Source: Armigeres subalbatus (lineage: Eukaryota; Arthropoda; Insecta; Diptera; Culicidae). Taken from it: 64,000 nt of DNA. Every line of letters begins with the position of its first letter. Within the stretch, counting starts at the first letter, position 1. The notes under the pieces were generated by a model. It worked only from the letters and a program-made list of their open reading frames with translations, searched no databases and was not told the DNA's origin. This document shows positions 31,490 through 44,157 of this stretch, piece after piece. The position numbers and the translations under genes were made by a program. Location: positions 142,340,652 through 142,404,651 of the forward strand of contig NC_085139.1 in the NCBI RefSeq assembly GCF_024139115.2. The letters are read 5' to 3'.

Positions 31490-34400
31490 TCCTAAAGCTG
31501 CTAAATAGTTACCACTGCAATGGTAAATAATATTGCGAAATTAGTTCTATGTCCATTTTAAACTTCAATATTTAAATCTGTAAAAACGTTTAGAAAACAA
31601 TTATATGTTACCGTTGAAAACTAGTAAATCTGGATTATATGAGGTAATTGAACAAACTCAAAAAGAACATATTCGTAATTTACAACGATTAAAAATCTTT
31701 TTTGTAGCTAGAGCAATATATATTATTACGAATACATAAAGTAATACCTTTGCGCTCATTACGCCATCTGAGTTGACTTCCTTCTGCTATCTTGGTACCC
31801 TGTGGTTGGAAAATCATAAAATCACAACCATTTGGCTAAGCTAAATTACCAACAACAATGTGCATGATTGTAATAAAGACCACCAATCGGTTCGCTGGTC
31901 CCACCTGTGATGTTTGCTGTGTGACAAGTAGGTCAAGCTAAGAGTACTTCCTTGCCATGCCAACAAGAAGGAGAGCACGTCCATTGCGAGGTTCAGATTG
32001 CAAACAGCAGTCTCTTTCACTGTCTTACCTGGAATCAACTTTAGCTCTCTACATTGCCGCTGGTCGGAACAAAATCAAAGATCAAATCATAATTTGCAAA
32101 ATATTTCTTTTGTTTATCGCATTTAGCGTACTAGGCGACCCATGCGCTAGTTCCGTCCGTGCATTCCATTCAATTTAGGAATATCAAGTTGGCATTTATC
32201 GTGTACACAAATGCAGGGATGACTTGCTCATTAAGAAATACAGAAAAGTCTGCCAACGCACATCGCGTTCCGTAACTTTTCACGCTTCAACTATAGTTTC
32301 CAAATATATCAGACTTCTTGGTTTGAACCTTCGTTTTAACCTTTGTAATGTATGTAAAAGCGATTACATATCAAAGGAACATGCAATACACGTACACTCA
32401 AATTCTTATAAATCTCTGATGCACTCAGAAGTACTTACTTGATTATTTCGAATATAGCAGATCTTTGTACATATCTTGCGATAAGAGTTTGATTCATTGA
32501 TTTATACAAACTTCCGAAAAGTCGTAAAACCTTAAAACAAGCATAATTTGTATACATGCAAATTTCAACCTGAGTCTCGAGTTAAACAATCTTCAGTTTG
32601 CTGTCAAGAAGTCATAAGAAAAAATAATAGTTGGTGATTGCATGAAACCGACGATATGTAATAAAGGTTTATAGTGTTGACTAAGTATCCACCGTCAACA
32701 GGGGCAAAAGATGAATAATTCTTTTTTTATGACGTATAAAGGTACAACAAATTTTAAACGTTCTTGGCAATCTGTCAGTTTTTATTACAATATGTAGTTT
32801 TTCATCACTATGAATTGAAATTTACTTCAAAACGCGTGGTCGGTCAGCAATCGTGCGGTTCGACAGAACCAGCATCATATCCTGTACGCTTAAACAAGCT
32901 ATATTTAATGTGCTATATTAAGCCGAGCGAAGGCTTGGTTTTATTGATTTCGAAGATCCACCGACGGTGGGTCAACTGGCTCAAATCAAACGAAGACCAA
33001 AGATTGTGACGTACATATTACCGTTGTATTCGTTGCACTTGCCCTAGCTACGTACCAAGGCAACATCACAAAGTCCAAAATCACGCTTGATAAAGTGATT
33101 TACGCCGCTGGTGTCTGGTGATTATCGACAGTAAGAGATAAAATTTGTTTTAGTTTGTGACGCACTAAGGAACTCGAGTTTTATTTCTGGCCGACAATGA
33201 TTTGGCGGAAATATTAGTTTCTGTAGTTCAAATTTCATACACTCTAAATACTAATGGACAAATTTCATGTTTAGAAAGCTGCTGCTAAAAAGCGCCAATG
33301 TGTTTTATAACTAACAAGCGATTTGAGTTTATCGACATCCTGCGGTATATTATCGTTAAGCTTTAATTGACTTAGAATATGAGTTATTTGATCATTATTC
33401 ATTAATAATCACCAAAAAGTTATGCATTTCCTGCAAATCGACACATCTCTAACCTCACGTACCTGATCGTTCACGAAAAGCAAAATTTCTCAAAATGATG
33501 CTTTTGCATCGGAATTTGTTATAGTTTGTGAATGGAATATATGTAGTTTTATGGTCATTCATTGGTCATCTTTTCAAAAAAGGACATGGTTCCGAGATTT
33601 ACATGAGAATTATGGGTAACCTCCCGGTCGGAAATATGGCAACTTCCTCAACAAGCTCATAGGTATGAGTTATGAGATTATTTATGGTCCGTCTGTATCA
33701 GGAAACCCTGAATCTGGTTTGCAGAAATTAGACACCTTTTATCAATCCGGCCTATGAGACATATAAACTTCATAATTTTGAAAACAAAGCTTATAGGAGA
33801 TCTTTTGAAGCACTTTGGTCACATTCCGGATAACACTGGAATCTGGCTCTTAAGAGAGTAGTCACTTTTTGATCTATTCATAAACCTGACTTGCGACGCG
33901 ATGTACTATGATTACAACCATTATTATTACCAAAACAAGAACCAAAGAATGTGTTCTGGGTTGTGGGACAAAAGTCGAAGGTCAAGATGAAAATTAAAAT
34001 TGAAAATTGAAATATTTAAAAGTCGATGGTCAAAACAAAATTTGAGTCAAAGGTCGAAAACAAAAGGTCAATGGTCTAATCGAAGAACAAAAATACAAAT
34101 ACGATCAAAAGGTGCGATGGGAAAAAAGTAGAAATTACAAAAATAAAGCAGATATTTTTTCAGATTTCGCATATTTATAATTATTGTTTTTTCATCTGAT
34201 TATACTTAATTGTTGAATAATTCCTTCTTTTAATCATAGCCTTTGTTTCGAGTTTCGCATTTTGTCTTTCTCGTATACTAAGTATACGTAAAATATAATC
34301 CTCAAATGACTTTAGATAGAAGTAGAGACCCATGAGTATTCTACCGATCGACGCTGCTCATTAAGATTGAGGTGATGTCTGTTTGTGTGTATGTATGTAT

Positions 34401-34640
34401 GTGTGTGTATGTGAGTATGTGTACAAAATATTTTATACACATTTTTTGGCACCAACACCGCTAGGTGGATTAATCAGGATTTTTATATTTACTTGAGTTT
34501 TACCTGATAGTATTTCAATGTTGGAAGACTACTTCACCATTTCTTCACTAATATTATTATAGTGGAAGTAAATGGAAAAGTAAAGTCTTTATCTTTATAC
34601 CATTCCCTGAGCAGCAATAATAGGCTAGTAATATTTTTAT
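31490..34640. repeat. Block Z, copy A: non-coding, duplicated at 57.4-60.2 kb
   Basis: Direct copy of 57,411-60,200 with long collinear similarity but many small deletions (for example 33,104-33,173 is identical to 59,264-59,333). A copy-A-only segment of about 700 bp (about 33,905-34,620) includes a (TGTATG)n-like microsatellite at 34,382-34,422 and decayed AAAGGTC-type repeats. Both copies carry 2-3 imperfect ~140-bp tandem units around CACATTCCGGATAACACTGG. No gene seen. Confidence 0.8.
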
Positions 34641-37240
34641 TTCATTTTATTTAGTTTACATCAAACCGATAACACTGGATCAGCAATTTGACGCCATATT
34701 ACACGGTTCAGTGCATCTCTCCGTATCGGTGCCCCGCTCGCCAGTCGTTTGCCTGGTCTGCCCACCTCATATTGCACTCCCACGCACCGTCTCGTACCTG
34801 CGGGATCGTGGGCGGGCACCATCTTCATAGGGTTGCTTTGTCCGAATTCTTACATTGCCTGCCATGGTACCCTTCCGGCTTCAGCTACCTTCTGGAAACT
34901 GGTTTCGCCGTAAGTCTTCTTGCGCAAATCAAATATTTATAACCACCATCATCAGATATTAAGCCCATGTTAATGACCGTAATGGGCCCGACTTCCACAT
35001 ATGATGCGCCCTTATTATTTTAAAATAACATTGTTGTTATCAGCCGTTAACGGATCAAAGTGAATAAATTCCTCAACCCTCATCAAAGTGTCTATCGTAA
35101 CACATTTGATTAAGGCCCTGTCGCTCAGTTCCGCCTGGCCATCATGCTTTGTCTTTATTGCGGTGACCACCAGATCCAACTTTGTTGCTTCCATTTCAGG
35201 CAGGTGTACAAACTCTACCACCTTTGCAAATGTTCGGCCGACAATGTCCATGTCATCCGCGAAACAAATAAATTGGCTGGATCTGTTGAAAATCGTACAG
35301 CTTCTTTACACGGATCTCCCACGCGGCACCTTCGCAACGTTGAACCGAACGAAAATCCATCACCTTGTCTTAGTCCCAGGAAACTATTCTCGTCCATAAT
35401 TACCACGCTATACGATTCTATACTGTCGTATGCTGCGGGAAATCAATAGACAGATGGTGCGTTGGGACCACTGGTATTCACAGCATTTTGGATTTGCCGT
35501 ACACTAAGATCTGCTCCGTTGTGAGGCGGCGAAATCAACGAAGCAGACTTGACCGGCTTCCATGAACTCATTCCGCGTCATGACAGACGTCAGGACACCA
35601 TCTAGGATATCCTTAGTAGAGCGGCATTAGGACGTCCTCGAGTTCTCCACTCAGCTTGTCCGCCTTTCTTGTAGATGGGGCATATAACGCTCCTTCCCTC
35701 CTCCGGTAGATGTTCATTTTTTGAATTCGACTATCAGTTTGTGCTTTGGGTCCATCTTGTTGGGCTCAGCTCCGATACCATCCTTACCATCTGCTTTATT
35801 GGTGTTTTGTTCATTGGATAACATCATGCTTCCATCAAGGTGGGGGCTGGTTGGCTTCCATCATATCGAACTGGCAGCAGTCATCTCCTCCGCAGCTGCC
35901 TTGACGTTTCCTTGCCTGTGCTCAGCGCCATTCGATATTTCCTCGTAGTGCTGTTTCCACCTTTCAGTCACCACGTTCGTTCATTAGATGCTCCCATCTT
36001 ATCCCTACATTTCAGCTCAGAATGTGTTTTGCAGATTATGATTGATAGAAGATTTATGCGTGTTTCTTGAAACTTACAGCTGTTCCGTCTCCTCGCACTC
36101 ACTTCTTCGAGCAGGCCACTTCCTGAAAAGGCAGAACATTCTGTATTACTTCCTTCTGCTGACTGCGACTGTGTCTGGATTATTTACGTCAGACAATAGT
36201 TCCGTCGGCTGATACTGACATTAGCCAAGCTGCTGGCTGTGATGTTCCAAGCAGTCCTCAAGAAGGGCCCCATCGATTCACCCTCTCACTAAGCAGCTGC
36301 GTCGAGATGTTGCGCATGTGATGGCGACATCCGGTTGCTTCGGTAAATCCATCAGTAGAACGGCGATTTGTGAATTCTGTCTGCAGTGGTGATCTCCAGG
36401 TGTACCGATCACGGAAACATGACGGCCAGGGCAGCAATGACATATTCACGGGTGGCGCAATCAGCGGGTAGTCGAATGCCGTTTTCGTTCATCAGCTGAC
36501 GTGGCCCGACACTGGTAATGCGCTCTCGTCTTGGCCGCTGGCGATTTTCGTCGCCATTAGTTTTGATGTGATGGCTGGGCAACTGCCTGCTCACGTTCTG
36601 GCGCGCGTTGAATGCGTCTATCATCATCAGTGCTTCCGGGTGTGGTCTATGGACGTTGATTATGCTGATTGAAGAACCAGCCTTTGATCCTCAACCTGCA
36701 GATGCTCGTTGATCAGCCACCACCGATCACGCGCCTTCATATCGTCCATCACTAGCGAGCTGTTCCCAGCTCGTGTGTGTTGCCCGCAGCTCTGTTAGAT
36801 GGTATGATTACCTCTGAACATTCGCACCATTGATCCCGCTAACCGACCTTCTGCGGCGCTGGTGCCGAATCCACGGTCCTTGAGCATCGGCGACCAACGA
36901 TCGCTAGTCCCTTTTCTCGCAGTGGTCTTCGCCGATGGTTTCGGTCATCTTTCTCTTGTTGATTGTTCGTTACGATTTTAAAGACTGGCTTACAGACCTG
37001 ACACCTTTCAGGACATTTATCTTCGGTGAGATGAAATTTAAGTTCTTGAATTTACCTTTGTGCTCGGACGATGATCAGCCGCCCCTAACATGGAAAACAG
37101 ACGCTCAGTAGGATTTGCACCTCCGGAAAGGAGCATACGACCATAGTTCTACTGGTTGGTACTGACCTTCATGAAACGCTCGTATTCGTAGCACCACTGG
37201 AGGTAGGGATAAAGTTACTGGGTAGAGGCGGCAGGGACAA
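34640..37240 (-). mobile_element. RTE-type retrotransposon, copy A, heavily indelled
   Basis: Same element as 60,200-63,130 with the same order on the minus strand: endonuclease (about 36,250-36,960), linker, RT (about 35,080-35,800) and C-terminal tail (34,650-34,930). Recognisable pieces include MDIVGRTFAKVVEFVHLPEM and EEFIHFDPLTADNN. Deletions every few dozen bases destroy all frames. Since copy B reads far better, many of these may be sequence errors. Confidence 0.8.
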
Positions 37241-38969
37241 CGAGATGGGTCTATTTTAAACTATGAATGCTATTTCCAATGATACCTTGGCATTGCCGTG
37301 CCAATATTCAATGTTTAATTTATCCTTGTTGTTTAATCTGGAGCACCAAGTTCAATCAATGTAACAAACTCTATTGACGGTAACATTATTAGGCGTATCA
37401 AATCATTATTCCCTAAGAAAAACTGAAATATTCAAAACTAAAAATTTCCATTTTGTTTTCAGAAACTAAACATGTCAATGCTTTGAGCGTAGTTAAAGCC
37501 GTTTAAACCGTATCTATTTCGCCCATGACAGGTTTGCATGGTTTTGCACGTTTCGAATAAATTGCCTGTAATGCCACCCAAGTTTTATCCTCTTCTCGGA
37601 ATATGGAGCAAAGGGACTTATGTTGCTCGACGAAAAGTAAACTGTTCAGTTGGGTAAGATGGGAAGCTAAGGAAGATTGAATTTTCACCAGAGCATTTTT
37701 TTATATCACCCCCCAGACCCCGTAACGCTTCGATCTTCCACTTCAAGTTTCAACAACTGTGTCAAAACAAACAGACGGTGAGATAAGGTAATTCATGGGA
37801 CGCGAAATTGAAATCATCATATTATTCATGTCATTTAACAACGTGATTAAAGTTAAAGCGATAAGTACGATTAGATTCCGAAAGTATTCGTCTAGCTGCA
37901 TATTTTAGTAAATAAAAATTGAAGCTTGATAAACGTGTCTGGCTTTCTTTAAATTTGATGACTTATCAATACATGATTATTGTTAAAACAAATAATTTCA
38001 ATTAGGTACTTTTGTTGTCATATGAAAACATCTAAATTCCCTCAATTTCGTTCGCTCAAAAAAGTATTCGTCTGTTTAAAAATGGTCGCGAAACACGTAT
38101 TAACGGGTAAAAGCGACTATTATGGAAAGGTTAGCACCAATCAGTAAATATTCATTTCAAGTTCTTTAAAATTACCTGTTGGTCTTTATCCACATTGCAG
38201 TAGTCGTGGGTTGCGTTAACTATAGATTCAATAAAATATGCGTGTTGTTCTGACTTACGTTGTTTTATTTTTATCGTAAAATAAACCTGTCAATAGGACA
38301 GATTTCTATCGTTGCGACATTTTTTTCAAGGTCAAGTCCTATTGTTTGCGGTATTGCATACATTCTTATGGAAATCGATACCACAACAATGGGACCTTCT
38401 TCTACAATAATAGGCTCAAAAGGATTCAATTTTGATGCTTGATTTTCATAATTTTAACAGATTTTGTCAAACGGAATGACTCTAGTCGTGTTCGATTAGT
38501 TTTATCGTATCACGGGTGTTTTAACAATTATATCCAAGATGGACTATTTTAACTTTTCTGCAACGTTGGACATACTACAACGATGGGACCGATTTTGCCT
38601 ATAATAGTTTTATTCGTATGAGTAGCACACTCTAGTGCCCGTCATACAAATTTACCAGGTGAAATGTTCCAATGCTATAAGAGCATACTATTAGAATATG
38701 GATGCATTTACCAATAAAGTAAACATGATCTGGGTAAAGTTCCTTTCTAGACAGTAGAAACATTAACAGCCAGGTGTATATTAGGTAACTTTGTAGTTAT
38801 GGTATTAAACCGTTGAACGATTGTCATAATCCAGTAACGTGAGAACTTACCATACCATAATATTTGTTGTACTCTGAGCTGGCACTGGCGAGACTTGGAA
38901 AGTTGGAACCATTTTTTCATTCGCATTTGATGGTTCTATCAGTTTTGGTTCGTAAAGAAATATTGATTG
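37241..38969. other. End of block A; Tc1-like terminus; no gene
   Basis: 37,241-38,044 is collinear with 63,130-64,000. At about 37,880 GAAAGTATTCGTCTAGC corresponds to the Tc1-like terminus seen better at 63,809. Beyond 38,044 the comparison runs off the window. The plus-strand frame at 38,260-38,442 has no recognised feature. Confidence 0.5.
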
Positions 38970-39230
38970 TTCTTCTTTCTTCTTGACGCTTACATCCCAC
39001 ATGGGACAAGCCGCCTCGCAAGCTTGATCATGAGCACTTCCACAGTTATTAACTGCGAGGTTTCTAAGCCAGGTTACCATTTTGCATTCGTATATCATGA
39101 GGTAGCGATGATACTTTTGTGGGGAAGTCGAGACAATTTCCAATCCGAATCCTGACCGGCACTAGGAATCAAAATACCTCAGCATGGTCTTGCTTTGCAG
39201 CCGCACGTCTTACCACGCGCCTAAGAGCCC
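38970..39230 (-). mobile_element. Feilai: Feilai SINE with internal deletions
   Basis: Near full-length on the minus strand, with tail complement TTCTTCTTTCTTCTT at about 38,970, ATTAACTGCGAGGTTTCTAA, CATTCGTATATCATGAGG and the 5' region CCGCACGTCTTACC. Several short deletions remove box B. Confidence 0.8.
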
Positions 39231-40669
39231 GTTAACTTATTTGATTAACGTTACTAATTGAAAGTTGAATGTGTGTTATTGATTTAAAGAAGTTTCATTA
39301 AATCAGTTGTATACGCACATGTAATAAGAAGAACGAGTCAATCTTACGAAGGATTTTTGCTTATGTTAGGTGAGTTCTTTTATATTTACTATTTACACTC
39401 AGCGGTTGATTGATGAAATGTTTTCTAGACCTTTCGAAGATCTCGTCTCTAATCAGAAAATACTGCTCGAAATATGCACCGTTGCGTGAATATATCGAGT
39501 ATAAAAACCGCCAGATGCCTATGCTGATCTTCGGAAGGAGCCCAACGCTTTGGCTGTGTCTTAAACTGGACTTAAATTATCACCTGTTTGGCTGCGTTGG
39601 ATCCCGAGTAAGCTACTATTCAATTTGTATTTTTTATCTGTTTGCATATAAAACAACACTTTTCAAAGAATACTGACATAGAGATGACGGCCCCGGCGGT
39701 TAATAGAACAGCGTCACAGTTCATTGGAAGGCTCTATTAACCAGGTTCGTACTTTTTGCTGCACGCGTGATTGGTAGTAGCCAGAAGCATATTCGGAAGT
39801 GACGAAAGTGATAGGACCCACGCCGGAATGTTACGAACACCTGATTATAAAGCAGCTATGTTCAAGTTATAAAGGGAGATATCCTCAGCTACAAACCGAG
39901 AAGATGCTACAAAATTGTACCTGTCGAAACTCTACATGACACGCCAGATGGCGTGCTAGGATAATATTTAATATTGTTTTTAACTTAATTATCGTGTTTT
40001 TAATACTATGTGCCTACCTCGGTTTGCTTACGGCCTGAATAGCATGCCGCATCGATTTATTGAGAAAAAGACAGCTCATCACGATAGTAACATCACAAGA
40101 TAGGTGCATTTACTAGTATTAAGTGATCTTTAACTTTAAATACTTTATGTACATGGAAGTCTTTTTAAGGAACGGAATGCTTCTTCAATCTTAAAAACTT
40201 CATTCATGAAATATTGACGAATTCTTGAGAGTCAGATTGTAAGCTATCAAATTATAAATGAATAATAATACTTACCAAAAACACCAATGTGAAAAGAAGT
40301 TAGCCATTTCATGTCGTGTATAAATAAATCATTCAGACATTAAACATACCTGACATTATATTATATTTTTACAATATAAATATACAAATAATAATCGATC
40401 TGTATTTGAACCATACCACCAACTGTTCTACAATTGGTATAACTATATCCCAACCGTAATTTGAACTCCTAGGTGAATTATTAAACCTCATGATACAGTT
40501 GCATTATTGTTTGTACAAAATTTGTTCGTTAAAGAGTTGGATTTTGATACGTTAACATTCTCTTGTTGCTCGTATGGTCGAGGTCCCAGAAAACATTATC
40601 ATTATGGTCAAAACTATATCAGGCAACCAGTTAGCTTAAGGTCCTAGTAACCTTTCTACTTATGGTTTT
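39231..40669. other. No gene seen
   Basis: AT-rich. The 88-codon plus-strand frame at 39,410-39,676 has no recognisable feature. Confidence 0.4.
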
Positions 40670-42646
40670 AAGTGAAACATATATGATAGGAATTTTGATG
40701 TTAATATTCTTTTGGATACCAAAGTATTTGACAATGCTCGTATCTTTGACAAATTTAATTGTCAGAGCAGAGCGTGCAATTCCTAAATGTGAAATTAAAT
40801 TCAACTCCATTATTATTGACGACGATCTTCAGCTACTGATCCATCTTAAAATGAGGCGAGAGGCAATCCAAAGAATTCGCATCCCGCTCTGAAAGATTTT
40901 GGCGAGATTTGCAAATGAAATTAAAACGTTCTGCTATTCGAGAAATACCAACTTTGGATAATGTCTCGAAGTTGGATCCCAGTTCAAACCCTTTTGAAAT
41001 TAACGAAATTCTTAAAAACCTCAAAGCCAATTCAGCGCTTAAAGAGAAATAAAATAGTATACAAATGGCGAAAAGGCTCAAGCAGTTCGAGATGCCCATA
41101 ATTTTAGTCTAGGTCTCACTATCCATTGAGGATCAGGATTGCAGACTTCGAAGACATTCTCAACCAATAATGTTTTGACCCTTCGTTGGAACTAATTTGG
41201 ATGAAGTGAGATCTATTACTAGAAAATTTAAAATGAAAGCCCCGGTGATGATTTATTTTCTACATACTTATCAAAAACTTCAATTACTCTTATCCTTTTG
41301 GTTAATTTTTATAAAGTTTCAATTGCATACTTCCCAGATAAATGGAAAACAAAAGTTGTTCCAATTTTGAAGGACAAAAATCAGCTGGGGCTATACGAAT
41401 CACCCATCAGTTTGCTTTCTTCAATAAGCAAACTGTTTGAAAGATTATTTAAATAGAATGATGGTTCATATTGACAATTCTATTTTTGCTGATGTGCAAT
41501 TTGGTTTTCGCCATGGGCTTCAACCACTCATCAGTTATTAAGAGTAACAATTTAATTCGGCTCAACAAATCTAGAGGATATTCGCTGGAGTTGCTCTTCT
41601 TGATATAGAAAGCATTTGACAGTGTTTGGCATGAAGGTTTGATTGTAAAATTGATGAATTTTAATTTTCCTCTGAACATTATTAAAATCATATTTATCAG
41701 ATCGCACTAGGTAAACTATCAGAATTCTAAATCTGATAGATTACCTGTAAACTAGTGTTCAGGGCAGCATGGGGCCCATTTTGTATAACATTTTTACTGC
41801 TTACCTGATTTACCACCAGGGTGTCAAAAATCTTTGTTTACAGATGACTGAGTCTCTCAGAAGGCCATTAGCCTTCGTGTCATTGTATAGATTGCAAAAA
41901 AGTTTGAATTTTTTCTCCACTTACTTGCAAAAATGGAAAATTTCCCGAATGCTTCCAAAACTCAGCTATAATTTTCCCACTAAGCCGAGACTTCTTATTT
42001 GAAACCTTCTAGCAGACATATTGTCACTATAGATAGGGGTTCAATTAATTTTCTGTGAAGCTAAATATTTAGAGACTTCTAGATCAAAATTAACTTTTAA
42101 AAATCACATTGAAGGCCTTCAAGCCAAATGTAACAAATATATTAAGTTCTATCCACTTATACAGAACATCAAAACTTTGTCTTAAGAACAAACTTTTGAT
42201 TTACAAACAAATTTTAGACCTGCCATGATTGTATGCTGCCAATATGAAATTAGTTGCTGAAAGAAAATTTGCCTCCGTGGTATAATAATGAACTTCAGAA
42301 TTTCTAATAGAGACATTGCAACAAATGTCCAACAAAATAATTTCAATTTTAGAACAAAATCTTTGCAATCTTCCTGTTGCAACATTAACTCCTTCTTATA
42401 GTATAAAATAGGTTAAAGATAAGTTTAAGTTAGAAAACATTGTAATTTCTACAGTTTAATTCAACCAGAGGAAAAATTCTAACTGCCAGAGGCAATTGAA
42501 ATGTATTAATAATAACTAAAAATATAACATAGCAAATAAGGATGATAGTTTAAGAAAACGGAACACCTAGTCTAAGAGATAATGCATGTATTAGATAATT
42601 ATGAAATAAAATCAGTTAAAAAAAAAAGAAAAAAAGTGAAACATAT
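40670..42646 (+). mobile_element. 5'-truncated Jockey-clade copy with ~12-bp TSD
   Basis: Starts within ORF2 just after the endonuclease domain (40,671 onward matches the complement of about 16,690) and runs collinearly through the RT and 3' UTR to a poly(A)-rich tail at about 42,618-42,634. AGTGAAACATAT is present at 40,671-40,682 and 42,635-42,646; the left copy overlaps element-like sequence AAACATAT, suggesting microhomology at the 5' junction. The RT reads in pieces (VQFGFRHG, MGPILYNI) with many indels. Confidence 0.85.
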
Positions 42647-43029
42647 GTATATGATTGATGTTCTGTTATGGTTTAGAATTATGCGGTGGTGTCTAGCAAC
42701 ATTTTTTAATACTCAATGACAAATTAAACAATTTATTGGTCAGATTGATCTTGGCGCGAGAGAAGTACCATGGGTTTGAAAGGTAAAGATTGGTCCCAAT
42801 GAAAAAATCATCCTAGTCTTCATAATTAGTACAGAATTTGCAAGAATGGGTGAAGATCCACTTGACCATTCAATCGGCGATTGATCAAACAGCGCCACTA
42901 AAACCTTTCAAAACAAATAACGGAGTGGTCGTCCGCGAGGTTAACTTATCACGATGTGCGATTTATTATGCGGAAAGTAAAAAATATCTTAAAACAGGTT
43001 GACCATGTAGGCAAGTGAGTTGAAGAGAA
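42647..43029. other. No gene seen
   Basis: Unassigned; may contain the lost left end of the Tc1-like element. Confidence 0.3.
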
Positions 43030-44157
43030 GATGTGCTAGTTATCAATTATACAAACAATAATACCTGTAAAGGTATGGGTATAATGTGCAGGTATCACGG
43101 ACGAGATTTCAAAAGACCCATCAAATTATCAAAACGGCTCTATTATCAAAAATATTGCTGGAAGAATAGCACTTTCAGGAATCAACTCATATGGGAAGAA
43201 GCCCCAAAACGCCCCTCCATTTTGAAGAAACATCTAACATTTTGGCGAGGCAAAACGCCCTATCGGCACTAACCTACAATATACTTCGTCTCACGCCTAT
43301 CCACCAGAATGCTGGCTCACGCGTGGTACTTTGTTCCCTAGAAGCTGCCAGCTAAAAGGCGTTTTGTCTCATGAGTTTTCGAACAGAATATCCCACTTTT
43401 TTTAATGTGAATATTATCAATATGATTGAGATTTTGCACATTTGAATAGGCATCATGCTTACCTTGTAACATTTGCATAATGTAAAAATACCCATGAATA
43501 GCGTTACAAGTAAGATAATAAAGCAGTGTTTGCTTAGCTAGGTGTACCCTTCCCCTACATGACAAGTACAGCATATTTTGATCAAATAGCCGATGTATGA
43601 TATGGCAGAAATAATCTGAAATACAGCCGCAACCTCTTTTCAACAGTAAAAGCATGGTGGGGCTCCGTGATGATCTGGGAGGTTCATGAGCGCAACCGGT
43701 GGAAAAAATTTCATATGACAAGGAATGATTGGAAAATTATTTAAATATATCAAAAATGTTCATTCGCATTTTGAAGAGCAAAATGCTGAACATAAACGAA
43801 AATTACTTACAAGGGCATACATCTTTCGGCATGATAATTACAAACACAGCCCATGCAAACTGTGCTTACTCTATTCCCAATCAACTCAAAACGCCTCCAC
43901 AGAGTCCAGATGTGAAACCAATTGAGCCCATTGAAAAGTGCTGGACGACAAATTCGTAAAAGTCATTACCAAAAACAACGAATTTAAATTAGCTTGAAAG
44001 ACATGGAAAAAAAATCCGTCCCCGTCACGGCTAATTTGGCCAGTTTCATATCCACAGACTCAGCCGTCATATACACGCGAAATTCAGCTAAATATTACCA
44101 TTCTACAACTCTTTGACATTTTCTAGAAAACACAACAGACAATACTTTTGGACTCAC
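43030..44157 (+). mobile_element. Decayed Tc1-like DNA transposon
   Basis: Plus-strand pieces of a Tc1-family transposase occur in order: RDFKRPIKLSKR and YGKKPQNAP-like helix-turn-helix region (43,090-43,260), HGGAP/SVMIW-like block near 43,660, a HDN block (about 43,830) and NQLKTPPQSPDVKPIEPIEK (43,880-43,940), the SPDxNPIExxW block bearing the catalytic Glu. Frames shift repeatedly. The right end AGACAATACTTTTGGACTCA (44,131-44,150) is the complement of the terminus seen at 63,809. Between 43,250 and 43,370 a segment flanked by CAAAACGCC and GGCGTTTTG may be a nested insertion. Confidence 0.75.
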
